From assembly GCA_037974965.1 (NCBI GenBank), contig JBBPFI010000018.1:558001-622000 (forward strand): DNA of 64,000 nucleotides, given 5' to 3'. Below, piece by piece: positions 11,088 through 23,213 of the stretch. This DNA comes from Dacryopinax spathularia. Its lineage: Eukaryota > Basidiomycota > Dacrymycetes > Dacrymycetales > Dacrymycetaceae. Both the position numbers and the translations under genes were made by a program. The stretch's first letter is position 1; each line of letters starts with the position of its first letter. Below the pieces are notes generated by a model. It saw only the letters and a program-made list of their open reading frames with translations, had not been told where the DNA came from and did no database searches.

Positions 11088-14000
11088 TCACGCCACAGCA
11101 GGGACGGGGATGGGCGCATAATTCTCCGCATTCCCGACTGGCACAGGCTGCTCGTCCACGATGGGCGGAGGGGTGAAGATACGCTTCTTGATCCCTCCTG
11201 CGAGTGGCAGGCGCGTGTTGCCCATCAGGTACGAGTCGACTTCTGCCGCTGCGCCGCGGCCTTCGTTGATGCCCCAGACGATGAGGGACTGACCGCGCCT
11301 GCAGTCTCCGGCAGCGAACACGCCCTCCACGTTGGTGGAGTACTTCTTCATCGGCGTGGAGATGTTTGACCGAGCGTCGGTCTTCAGCGAGAGGGCGTTG
11401 ATGAGCGCTTGCTCGGGGCCGAGGAAACCGAGAGCGAGGAAGACGAGCTGAGCGGGGAAGTACTTCTGCGAGTCGGGCACTTCTTCCATCTTCCATCGGC
11501 CGCTGCTGTCCTTGCTCCACTCAACGCGGACGGTGTTCAAGCCCTTCAGCTTGCCGTTCTCGTCTACGACAAAGTCCTTGGTCGAGATGCAGTACTCGCG
11601 AGGATCTAAACGGGAAGTCAGCATCAACGATCCTCATAAGGGCACAAATCAGCGTACCATTGCCGAAGTGAGCAGCAACCTCAGTGTGACCATAGTCCGT
11701 ACGGAAGATACGCGGCCATTGCGGCCACGGGTTATCGCGACCACGGGATGCAGGCGGCTTGGGAAGCAGCTCAAAGTTCGTCACCGACTTGGCACCGTGC
11801 CGCATAGCAGTACCGATACAGTCGTTACCGGTATCACCACCACCAATGACGATGACGTCCTTGCCTTTGGCGTTAATGTACCTGTTGTCCTCAAGACCGG
11901 AGTCGAGCAGGGACTGGGTGTTCAGCTGCAGGTACTCCATCGCGAAGTGGACACCATCGGCCTCACGTCCTGGGATCTTCAGGTCACGCGGCCATGTCGC
12001 ACCAGTGCAGACGACAACGGCATCATTCTCCTCCTTGATCTTCTCCGCGCTCACGTTGACACCGACGTCGGCGCCGGTGACGAAGGTGACACCCTCGGCG
12101 GCCATCAGGTCCACTCTCCGCTGGACGACCGACTTGTCAAGCTTCATGTTCGGAATACCGTACATGAGCAGACCACCGATTCGGTCGTTACGATCGTAGA
12201 CGGTCACAGTGTGGCCAGCCTTGTTCAGCTGGTCGGCGCAAGCCAGACCGGCAGGGCCCGAACCGATGATGGCGACCTTCTTGCCCGTGCGGAAGTTGGG
12301 AGGGTTAGGCTCCATCCAGCCCATCTCGAAGCCCTTGTCGATAATCGCGCACTCGATGCTCTTGATTCCAACAGGAGCCTCATTGATACCAAGCACGCAA
12401 GCACCCTCGCAAGGAGCAGGGCAGACACGGCCAGTGAACTCGGGGAAGTTGTTGGTCATCAGCAATCGGTTGAGTGCGTCGCGCCACTGGCCCTTGAAGA
12501 CGAGATCGTTCCACTTCGGGATGATGTTGGAGATCGGGCAACCCGTGTCGGACTGGCAGAACGGAACACCGCAGTCCATGCATCGCGCTGACTGGTACTT
12601 CAGCTCGTTCTCGTTCAACCGGACCGACAACTCCTTCCAGTCCTTGACACGCTTGCGAGGAGGACGGTAGGCCTCACCCAATCGCTTGTACTTCATGAAG
12701 CCACGGGTCTTGTCGAGCTTGGCAACGCGCTCCTTCGTGGTAGCCTCGTCAACCAAGGTATCTTCGAGATCCATGACAGAAGGTTCATGGGGTTTGCGGG
12801 GAGGAGAGTAGGCAGGAAGGTGGGCGGAGTTGAGGGCATCAGCAAGGGACTCCTTCGGGACAAGAACATCCTCCAATGTCTCAGACGCGAGATCAACCTG
12901 GCTTGCGGTGTGAGAAGGAACAAGGTCGATCCAGCTCTGCTTCTTCCTCTCCTCCTTCGCCTTCGCCTCCTGCTCCTCGAGGACGCGCTTGTAGTCCAAT
13001 GGCATAACACGCACGAAGAGAGGCAGCAAGTGGTGGAAGTCAGCGAGAACACGGTCGGCGACCTCAGAGCCGGTGTAGTGACGGTGATCCTCGATGAGAC
13101 TGCGGAGCTGCGCAACCTCACGCGGATCCTTCACCTTCCCGAGCTCAACCATCTCCATGTTCACCTTGGAGGCGAAAGTGTGCGCCATGTCGAGGACGTA
13201 GGCGATACCACCGCTCATACCGGCGGCGAAGTTGCGGCCAGTTGTGCCGAGCACAACAACACGACCACCGGTCATGTACTCGCAACCGTGATCACCACAT
13301 CCCTCAACGACAGCGTTGGCACCGGAGTTACGGACCGCGAAACGCTCGGCAGCAACACCACGGATAAACGCCTCGCCGGACGTGGCACCGTACAAGCACA
13401 CGTTACCGATGATAATGTTCTCCTCCGCCTTGAATGTCGACTGCTTAGGCGGGTAGACGATAAGACGACCACCAGAGAGACCTTTCCCGACGTAGTCGTT
13501 GGCATCACCCTCCAGCTCGATGGTGATACCAGGAGCCAAGAAGGCACCGCATGACTGACCGGCCGAGCCCTTCATATTGATGTGAATGGTGTCCTTGGGG
13601 AGACCCTCCTCGCCGTACGCCTTCGACACCTTATATGACAGAGTGGTGCCGAGAGCACGGTCGGTGTTGACGACGTTGCAGTCGATGCGGACCGGAAGGC
13701 CCTGAGTGATAGCAGGCTCGGCCTCATCGATGAACTTGTTGTCGAGACGGACGTAGAGCTTGTGGTCTTGCTGACGGACACGGTAGGTAGCGGCACCCGG
13801 ACGCATCTGCCATGCGGGCTTGAGGATAGCGGACAAGTCGAGATGAGCGGTCTTAGTGGTCCGCAATGACTCGTCAACTTTGAGCATATCGGAGCGACCG
13901 ACCATCTCGTTGATCGTGCGGAAACCGAGCTTGGCCATGATACCACGGAGCTCTTCGGCGATGTAGTAGAAGAAGTTGATGACTTGCTCAGGCTGGCCGG

Positions 14001-17000
14001 CAAACTTGGCACGCAGTGCCGGATCCTGAGTAGCGATACCAACAGGGCAAGTGTTCACTACACTGAGAGTGAGCAATCACATTCTTGTCAAGGAGCAAGT
14101 AATACGCACAGTGACACTTCCTCATCATGATGCAGCCCATGGCAATCAAAGGCGTCGTGGCGAAACCCCACTCTTCCGCACCGAGCAAGCACGCAATGGC
14201 GACATCACGACCAGTACGAAGCTGACCATCAGTCTGGACGGTGACACGACCACGAAGATCGTTAAGCACGAGCGTCTGGTGGGTCTCGGACAGACCGAGC
14301 TCCCATGGGAGACCAGCGTAACGGATACCGGTCCACCTTGAGGCACCAGTACCACCATCGTGGCCGGAAATGAGGATGTGGTCGGCCTTCGCCTTGGCCA
14401 CACCCGAGGCAACGATACCGACACCAACCTCAGACACGAGCTTGACGGAGACACGTGCACGCGGGTTGGAGCACTTCAAGTCGTAGATGAGCTGCTTCAA
14501 ATCCTCGATGGAGTAGATGTCGTGATGCGGCGGCGGCGAAATCAGGCCGACACCAGCAGTGGAATGACGCGTGCGAGCAATGGAGTTGGAGACCTTGTGG
14601 CCTGGCAGCTCACCACCCTCACCGGGCTTGGCACCTTGGGCCATCTTGATCTGGAGCTCGTCCGAGTCGGACAGGTAGTTAGAGGTGACACCGAATCGGC
14701 CGGAAGCGACCTGTTTAATGGCAGAGCGCATAGTGTCGCCATTATGGAGGACCTGCGACCTTTCGGCATCCTCACCACCTTCACCTGTGTTCGACTTGCC
14801 GCCAAGACGGTTCATCGCGACCGCGAGGGCGGAGTGCGACTCCATCGAGATGGAACCGTAGGACATAGCGCCAGTAACGAACCGACGGACGATCTCGTTC
14901 CACGGCTCGACCTGCTCGATCGGGATCGGCGTGCCCTTCTCATACTTGAAGTCCAGCAGACCACGGAGAGTGATGTTCTTGATCTGCTCGCGGGCGTTCT
15001 TGGAGTACGCGTCATAAGCAGCCTGGTTCTTCTCACGCACGGCATCCTGGAGATTGGCGATCCCAACCGGGTCGTTAACGTGGAATTCGCCACCATCGCG
15101 CCAGTGATATTCACCAGCCTCGGGCATGCCAGGCGGGATGATAGTCTGGCGAGTCGGCCAGCCGCGCTCGTGGTACTCGAATGCATCCATAGCGAGGAGC
15201 TCGAACGTTGCACCCTGGACACGACTCGCAGTGCCCGTGAAGCAGCGGTTGACGACTTCGCTGTGCAGACCGAGAGCCTCGAAAATCTGGGCACCCTTGT
15301 ACGACTGAAGAGTGGAGATACCCATCTTGGACATGACCTTCAGGATACCATTGTCCATCGCGTGGTGATAGTTCTCCAGAAGCTGCTCCTTCGTGAGGTC
15401 GCCCTTTATCAGACCCTCGCGAGCAACCTTGTGGATAACCTCCATGATTTGGTAGGGGCAAATGGCGTCCGCACCGTAGCCGACGAGAACGCAAAGATGG
15501 TGGACCTCACGAGCCTCGCCAGTCTCGATCATGAGCGCGACCCTTGCACGCGTTCTCGAGCGGACCAGGTGGTGGTGGACGGCACCGCATGCCACAAGGG
15601 CGGAGAGCGGCACACGGGAAGGACCGATGGCACGGTCGGAGAGGACGATGATCTTGTACCCATCCTCGATCGCCTTGGTCGCCTCGTCGCACACGCGGTC
15701 AATCGCTCGCTCGTAGCCGGGCAGACCCTCGGTTTTCGCGAAAGTGATATCGATGGTCTTGGCAGACCACTTCTGGTAAGCCTTGTTGATGTTCTTCATC
15801 GCGTTCATCTCCTCGATGGAGATAAGCGGTGAGGGAAGGAGGATACGATGGCACTGCTCCTGGCGCATCTCGAGCAAGTTGCCCTCGGGACCGACGTACG
15901 ACTCCAGCGACATGACGATGCTCTCGCGGATGGGGTCGATGGGAGGGTTGGTGACCTGGGCGAAAAGCTGCTTAAAGTACTCGTAGATCAGCCTTGGCTG
16001 GGTACCCATGCAGGCGAGAGAGACGTCGTTGCCCATAGACCCGAGCGCCTCCTTGCCATCAGCGAGCATGGGAAGCATGAGCAGGTTGAGCTGCTCGACG
16101 GTGTAACCGAAAGCGAGCAACTTCGGGTCGGTGCTGAGCGCGGTCTCGTCGATCACAGGGTCGATCGACATCGAGCGCCGGACACGCTTGAGGATGTTCG
16201 GCACAAGCAGCATCTGGTTCTCGATCCAGCTTGCGAAGTTCTGCTTCCTCGCAGTCTTCATCTTGAGCTCCTTGTCGTCGACGATACGGCCCTCTTGGGT
16301 GTCGACGAGCAGCATACGACCGGGCTTTAAGCGGCCCTTCTGGATGACCTTCTCCGGCTCAAGGTAGAGCGCACCGACTTCAGACGCGCAGACCATGATG
16401 TCCTCGTTGGTGACGACGTATCGGCACGGACGGAGACCATTACGGTCAAGATTGGCACCGCAGTACCGACCGTCGGAGAAAGTGAACAGCGCAGGGCCAT
16501 CCCATGGCTCCTGCAAGCATGCCGCCCAGTTGTAAAATGCCTTCTTCTCAGCCTCCATCAACTCGTTATCCTGCCATGCCTCCGGCACCAGCATCATCAC
16601 TGCCTCCGGGAGCGTCACGACGCCGTTAACGACGAGCAGTTCGAGGACGTTATCGAACGCAGCGGAGTCGGATCCGCCCTCCTCGATGATCGGGTAGAGG
16701 AGATCGATCTGGTCACCGAATTGAGGAGACTTGATCACACCCTCACGGGCATGCATCCAGTTCTTGTTGCCCCGGACAGTGTTGATTTCACCTGATAGGG
16801 ACACTTAGACCTGCATATATGCGCATATAGTCAGCATACGCACCGTTGTGGGCAGCAAAGCGCATCGGCTGTGCGCGATCCCATGAAGGGAAGGTGTTGG
16901 TCGAGAAGCGAGAGTGGACGAGGGCGAAGTGGGACTTGTAGAGGACATGGTTGAGGTCGTGGTAGTAGTCGTATACCTGAGGAGGGGAGAGCTGGCCCTT

Positions 17001-17797
17001 GTAGACGATGTTCCTGGTGTTAAGGGAGCAGATGTAGAACCAATTTGCCAATTGACTGTATGCAGAAAGAAAGAAAAGACATGCTCAGAACGGGTCCATA
17101 CACGGGCAATACTTAGCACTAACATCTCGCGGGTTGCTTGCTTGCGGAGGATATACAATTGCCGCTCAAACGCCTTCTCATCGAACGGGCCGTTCGCGCA
17201 GGTCGTGCCGGTGCCGTAGTGCTCCTTGACAACGACGAAAGGCTGGAGGATGGCGGGCTCCTTGGACCCAGATGCAGGACCAAGGATCGTGCCATCGGTA
17301 GGCACCTCGCGCCAACCGAGCACTCGTAAGCCGTGGTCGTCCGCAAACTTTTCGAAGATTCCCTTCTGCTTCTCGCGCTCGGCCTCGTCCGACGGGTTCA
17401 AGAACACATTCCCGACCGCATACTGACCCGGCTCAGGTAGCTTGCACCCGATATCCCTCTCTCCCTCTCGTACGAAAAACGCATGTGGAATCCCAGTCAT
17501 CACACCTGCACCATCGCCATCCCGGGAGTCGGCACCGGTAGCACCGCGGTGAGTCATTGCGCAGAGAAGCTGTCGGGCGTCAGAGACGATCTTGTGGCTT
17601 GCCTGGCCCTTGATGTGGCAGACAAAGCCGACACCGCACGAATCCTTCTCCTGCTCTGGGTCGTACAAGCCCTGCTTGGCGGGCTGGGACGCTCCCCAGG
17701 ACGAGGTGTCGCGCTGCACCTCATAGTAACCGCTCGTTGAGACGTCGACGGTCTCCTCGACGAGCGGCAGCTCGGACGGTCCACTAGGCACCCTCAT
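11088..17797 (-). CDS. GLT1: Glutamate synthase (GOGAT), fused large and small domains
   Basis: Makes two glutamates from 2-oxoglutarate and glutamine; nitrogen assimilation. Exons 17124-17797, 16844-17055, 14110-16791, 11658-14057 and 11088-11605 give 2161 residues (yeast Glt1 is about 2145). The N-terminal glutaminase nucleophile is Cys54 in [15 protein letters not shown] after a short propeptide. The synthase/FMN half has [10 protein letters not shown] and [19 protein letters not shown]. The 3Fe-4S cysteines lie in [15 protein letters not shown], a motif rebuilt by splicing of the third intron. The small-subunit half has [16 protein letters not shown] (4Fe-4S), [12 protein letters not shown] (FAD) and [14 protein letters not shown] (NAD(P)H). 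Fungal fused enzymes usually use NADH. Two TGATAA sites lie upstream of the start. Confidence 0.98.
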
Positions 17798-19337
17798 CGT
17801 GCGCTGTGTGAGTCACTGAGCAGATTTTACGGCAAACAGCTGTAGTCGTTGGTGACGCTGACGAAGGCTGGTCGCTGGTGGGATATGACGGGGCTAGTAC
17901 CCTCTATGAACAGCAAGTGATAATAAGAGCAGTAAGAGAGTGATAAGACCGTCAAGCAATGCGCTCGGAAGGGGTGTGTGGAGACTGCCTGGTGGACGTC
18001 AGGCAGGAAGAAGGAAGGAGGAGGATGACGAGCGCGCGGGGAATAGAAGGGGGGAGTGGGGAGTGCCTGCGGTGGACGAGGAATAGAACTTCTACTGCCG
18101 TTTATCTACCGCGGCTGTGATTGGTTCCCAGCAGCGTGGCCCGTCAAATTTCCTCCATCGATGCCCAGGATTCACCTTCTGCGGCGCTCACCTCCGTCAC
18201 CTTCCGCCCAGAGACCCCAGACACCGCAGTCCCTCTCAATTCGTTTACCCGGTTCCCTCCTGCATCCTACATCCCACCCGGCGGTTTCCGCAAAGCTGGC
18301 CCACGCTTCGAAATGGAGGATTCCTACAACACGCACTGACTCGAACTAGAACGTCTTTCTCCACATAACAAACGTTTCTCCACATCGAGTCTATTCGTCA
18401 ATCTCTGGTCCTGGTCCCTAGCCATCGGCGGTATGCACCTTCCATTAGGTGGAGGAACTTCCCCTACCATCCCATCGCCCGAAGCGAACAAGCACACACT
18501 TTCTTGTCCGTATTTCCATATAAGACCATGTATGCGCAGCGTCCATCCATCAGTCGAGCAAGAAGCCTGCTTGTACATGCGGGCAACAGAAACCTGCAAG
18601 TCCGAAAATCCCGCCCGAAAGTCCGAAATCTCCAACTCCCCTTACGACGCACTACCAAGCGACCACCAAACAAACGGTACAGCACCAAGCAGCCACCAGC
18701 AGTTTCCCCCTTCAAACGTGTATCTCCGGCAGAGCAGCTCCTCCACCCTCCAGCAGCGGGATCTCCAACATCCAGGACCCCGAGGGCAGCGTACACCGCC
18801 ACCAGCCCCGAATCTGTCTCGGCTTGCATCATCGGCTTCTTCTGCTCCCACACGGACTGAATCGATTCAGGGTCCTCTGATGTGGGGACAGAGTGTGGCT
18901 GCACGTGCTAATCCATTTGCCTTTCTCGGCCATCACTGATAAAGTTTTGTGTCTGTGGCTGGAATGATCCCAGGATGTCTCCCAGAGGGACGTCTGGCGT
19001 ACGGGACATGTGCTGGAATTGTGCGGGGAAATTGTACGTGTGTGGGTTCTACCGGTTGTGAAGATGGAAGACAAGTTGGATTCTGCCGCCCCAGGCACCA
19101 AAATCTGAGTCATGGCGTAGCATAGAAACTTCTCTCGGCGAGTCGGACGAGTCGGTTGTCCAAGACCGACGGGAGCCCGCGCCGTAAAGCCCCTTCCTCC
19201 CGCTCAGCAAATCGGCTTCTTAGCATTTCCGCCCTAATTTCAGTGCGGCGTTTGCCGGAGCGGTACGGCTCGATGGAGTGAGAGAAGCAGTGGTTATAAT
19301 ACATTGCATAATACAGGAATGGAGCGCGGAACGCGCC
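17798..19337. other. Long intergenic region upstream of GLT1
   Basis: 1.54 kb between GLT1 (start) and LST8 (stop), both minus. It holds the GLT1 promoter near 17.8-18.1 kb and the LST8 3' UTR near 19.3 kb. ORFs up to 168 codons (for example 18433-18939) have low-complexity Ser/Pro/Gln composition and no recognisable domain, so none is called. Confidence 0.55.
17918..17946 (-). promoter_or_regulatory. Paired GATA-type sites upstream of GLT1
   Basis: Two TGATAA hexamers (17918-17923 and 17941-17946), 23 bp apart, about 120-150 bp upstream of the GLT1 start. Fungal nitrogen GATA factors (Gat1/AreA type) bind HGATAR, often as close pairs, and GLT1 homologues are nitrogen-regulated. Binding here is inferred. 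Confidence 0.45.
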
Positions 19338-20907
19338 CTACCGCCCTCTGGGTATCGGTATGCTCACGTCGTTCAGGCTGCAACAAACAACAGCCTTGTG
19401 GTGTCCGTTGTACTGTCGTACCGTCTCACCGCTGGCGACTTCCCATAACCTAGCAACATGGTCGGACGACGCTGCCAGTGCACATCAGCTTGCGTCGTAG
19501 TCGATGGCCACGTTTGCGTACCTGTTACCAAATATGCTGAGTCTGCACTGAAGGCAGCGTCCCACACCCATCTCTGATGACCCGTCAACGTCTTCGCATG
19601 CCGGAACTCATAGTTCTCCCCAACATCCCAAATCTTCACTGTCGTGTCGGAAGAGCAAGTTGCGAGGTACCTGACCAACCGTCAGTCTCAAACAAACGGC
19701 GGGGGGCCGAGCCACGCACTTCACATCCGGGGATAGCAGGCATTTTGTGAGGTATTTGCCGTTGCTGTGTGCATCGAACTTCTTCACGGCAACATAGCGG
19801 TCTCCCAATTCACGCTCATCCCGTATCTTCCACACGTAAACCTTTCCCTATCACATACATCAACCCAGAGCACAAAGGTGAGCGTCGTGTCCAATAGACG
19901 CACCTTGCTGCTCCCAGCTACTAAGCATGTCCCATCCGAAGCGAAGTTGACGGATCGGATTGGTACTGGTCCGGCTGGTGCCTATTCCCGCATTAGTACA
20001 AGGAGCCAACATTTACGAGCCAGTATGACATACCAGCTCGTACACGCATGCGTTCTCTGCCAGATCCCATTGCTTAATGCTCCCACTTTGATCGCACGAG
20101 ATCAATTCACCCTGATTCGGGTGGATGTTCACGTCGTTCACTGTGATCATCTCTCAGAACCCGAATGAGAGCCACAATCGGGAGAGCATACCAGGACTAG
20201 CATTATCATAATTCCGCTGTGTATGTGCAGATCTGTGCCGAGGCCGTCAGTGATTGTGATAGGATGATGGATCCTGGGTCACCTCATATCCCATATCCGT
20301 ATCGAGGAGTCTTCACTTCCGGTCACTAGCCAGTGGCCTTCCCCTTGGAAAGCGAGAGAAGTCACATTGTCTGTGTGCCCATCGAAGGTCACATACTGCG
20401 CACTGCATCAGTCTATACCAAGAATGGCGAAAGAAGTGCGGCGAACAGGTTGCGTTGATGCACTTGCGATCTCGTAGATGTGGACCTTCTTATGCACCGC
20501 GGCCGCTACAAATCGCTTGCTGCTCTACGTCAGTCACGGCTGCAATGTAGGACCCAACGACAGCATACTCCGGTGAAATCGCCAATTTATTTATTTGCTG
20601 CGCTCTATCAGCATACAAACAAGGCGACTGGTATAGCTATGCGTACGCCAACCCCAGGAATCGTCCTCGAGCAGATCCCACTCCAAGCCTCCCAGAACCG
20701 GATCTCGTGGTCATAACTCCCAGTCACAAGGATGACGGACAGATCTTGCTGATACGTTTGTGCTTGATGCTGGTGGGAGCTGCCGCCGACGTAGGATGCG
20801 CGTGAGCGCATCTTGGTCTCTGCGGGCATGGACAAGTGAGCTGCTGCAGGCGGTGGGTATGGGGAGGAGGCGATCGAGCGCTCATCGGGGACGCGAACTG
20901 TGCCCAT
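19338..20907 (-). CDS. LST8: TOR complex WD-repeat subunit Lst8
   Basis: Stabilises the TOR kinase domain in TORC1 and TORC2. Ten exons: 20647-20907, 20569-20597, 20447-20519, 20283-20395, 20192-20232, 20034-20140, 19904-19981, 19720-19847, 19522-19670, 19338-19471, giving 370 residues. Seven WD repeats are visible: [97 protein letters not shown] and [16 protein letters not shown]. The segment [15 protein letters not shown] is diagnostic of Lst8. The N-terminal extension of about 50 residues is longer than in yeast (303 aa). Exons as short as 29 and 41 nt make this the most finely split gene per length in the window. Confidence 0.95.
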
Positions 20908-21247
20908 GATTGCTCCCGCCCTGTGCTTCTCGGCCGGCGGTGAAGATGCTTCTTGCTTTGCACACCACCATGACTTGCGCAGTCTGACCTCATTCGGCTT
21001 GTTTATCTCGCACCCGCACCGAAGGCCTTTTGTACCCAACAGGGGTACGCAAACTGTCAATGCATATCTTTCACGACATTGTCAACCAAATTGCCATTTC
21101 AGTCCTTTCAGTCCCGAGAACCCAAAACTACAAGAGAAAAGGAACCTATGTACAGCTACCAGTACATCGCCAATGCAGCTCATTGAATGGAGCGCAAGGC
21201 CGTCTACTCGTGCCATATGTACATGTTTTGTTTTGTTTTCTTTTGTG
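20908..21247. other. Intergenic LST8 promoter region
   Basis: 340 bp between the LST8 start and the 3' end of the next minus-strand gene. Nothing beyond expected promoter and 3' UTR sequence was recognised. Confidence 0.6.
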
Positions 21248-22527
21248 TTAGAATGCCAACGCGCTCCTCGAGTTGTACGACGTGACCGAGCCCGGGCCAG
21301 CAGAGTCCATCCCCTTCATCTCAAGCGTCTCTTCGCCCTCTTCGAGGATGGAGGCATCGTCGTATGCTGCCAGGCGGTGTGTGTCGACCGTCCGCTGAAC
21401 GGAGATGTTCATTGGCTTTGAGGTGGAGGAGACGCGGCCGTTGCTGTGCCCGGTCTGGGTCTTGGCGGATACGCCGAGACCGACTCGGACGACGATGAGG
21501 GAGAAGGTGATACCAATACAAGGGGAAATCTATGATGACACATGAGCTAGTACAATAACAAGGAAAGGAGCAAGCGTACCAGCTGGAAGAACAACAGTGC
21601 CGCCGAGAGAGCGCTCGTGATAGCTTGTGTTGTTGTCTCGACGACCATCAGCATGGTGTAGATAGCGCCGGACTCGATCACGATCCACATAATAGGGTAG
21701 AGCGACCGCCGAGCTGGGCCAGACACGGCGCGTTCTACTTGCCAGAGGCGGAAGGCGATGAGGACAGTTGCGATGACCGTCTGGCCGAGGCTGAGGGCAG
21801 GGACGACAATTGCCCAGTGCGACAGCATGAGGAGGTTGGCGAAGTCTGTTGGGTTCTTGACGCCTTCGACTTCCAGCTGGATGATGCGGATGGTGCTCCC
21901 TATAGGAGTGTTAGCGGCGTAATGTATGCGCTCCGCGTGGGGACTAACCGAGTGCGGCGAGCCAAAGGACGATGTTAACCACCACAAACGGCCAGCGTTT
22001 GCCCCATACAGCCCAAACCCGGTACAGCTAGCCAAAGTGAGCCGCATGCAACATAAGCGAATGATGCTAGGCGTACCATTATCGCGTCAGCAGTAAGCAT
22101 GTTGACCATCAGAGTACTAAGCTGGAGGGCATAGGTCCAGCCTCCCGCGCCAGAGAAGTACAGATCCGGTGTCAACTCCGGAGGAGTGAACAACAGGCCA
22201 ATGAGCAGACGGTTGCAGCTGAGAATCACATCGGTCGTTGTGAGAGCGAAGATCAGGAGCGAGGCGGTTAAGAGGATATAGTTGATGCGTTCTTGCGTGC
22301 GGCGAAAGCAGAGAACGTGCAGACTAAGACCGAAGAGTGCGCAGTAGAAGCCTGAGGGGCGCGTTAGTCGGGCACGCTAACGCCAGGGCCTTTGAGCTAG
22401 GCTACTGACCGTAGAGACCGAGAGCGGTGAGACCGCCAATGAGGGTATTGACGGCGGTGCCTGGGCCCGCCGACGTGACCACTGGAATGGACGGTGGAAC
22501 GAGCGTGGGCGATGGTGCAGAGGCCAT
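21248..22527 (-). CDS. Multi-span membrane protein, basidiomycete-rich family (copy A)
   Basis: Five exons (22410-22527, 22077-22351, 21949-22027, 21580-21899, 21248-21529) give 357 residues with about seven hydrophobic helices and a hydrophilic C-terminal tail rich in Ser and acidic residues. The pattern (GLYGFY at the first helix, TDVILSCNRLLIGLLF, the DAIMLYRVWAVWGKRW loop between helices 3 and 4, and SLYPIMWIVIESGAIY) matches large unnamed families of seven-helix proteins abundant in Agaricomycotina; function unknown, receptor-like topology. The signature RVWxVWGxRW is shared with the second copy at 39529-40768, which also has the same four intron positions. No signal peptide. No ligand or partner can be named. 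Confidence 0.8.
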
Positions 22528-23213
22528 TGTCGCAGCAACAGGAGCAACCACGACCCTTCATTTTCTTGCGCAAGTTGAAGGATTAATACGAGAAACCCGA
22601 GCATTGTGGAGCGTGCGATAACAGCATTTTGCGACATCCAAAGAATGGTCGCCAGGAAAAGTCGGTGACAGTTTCCCTCCGCCATGAGGGCATCCATCAC
22701 CTCACCGTCCCGAAAGAGGTCGGCCGGCCAAAACCCAATAGTGACAAGCTCTAGATACCAAAAGAGGGCGCGAGGGATCGGCGCGCTCCTATTCGCCAGT
22801 ACATGTTTTTTTTCCCAAGGACCCTCAAAACCGGGGCGCCAGTTGGAGGGTAAACTTGAGCGCCATGATCGTTCCGTCTGATTTGAGAGCTGACCGGGCC
22901 TCGCCGAGCTGGCTCGGGAGGGGCTGCAGTGTGCATTATTCCGAGCGTGAGCGAAGCTTACTTGATCGAGATAAGCCGAGACCACGAAATACTCCGACCG
23001 ATTCCGTGGACATTTTGCCGGCATTCCGTCTCGTAAGGGTCCTAGCCGTGTTCGGTGAATTTACATCAGCGTCTCAGGCACCGGACAACCACATGAGTAG
23101 AGGCACCGCCTTGAGAAGAGGTGCCTGTAGGTTTTCCCATTGTCACCATCATCAGCATATGGTATTCATCGGTGCGACAACGCACTCTGTGATAGATGGT
23201 AGTAGGGTAGGGT
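22528..23213. other. Intergenic, promoter of multi-span gene A
   Basis: 686 bp between the start of the multi-span gene and the stop of RPC82. A minus ORF running into the gene (22377-23024) has no domain and is treated as chance. Confidence 0.55.

Noticed and set aside
14360-15832. 490-codon plus-strand ORF opposite GLT1
   Set aside because: It lies wholly antisense to conserved GOGAT exons; long antisense frames are common in GC-rich coding DNA. The same holds for 12787-13554 and 11512-12591.
22377-23024. 215-codon minus ORF upstream of multi-span gene A
   Set aside because: It overlaps exon 1 of the gene in another frame, has mixed composition and no recognisable motif.
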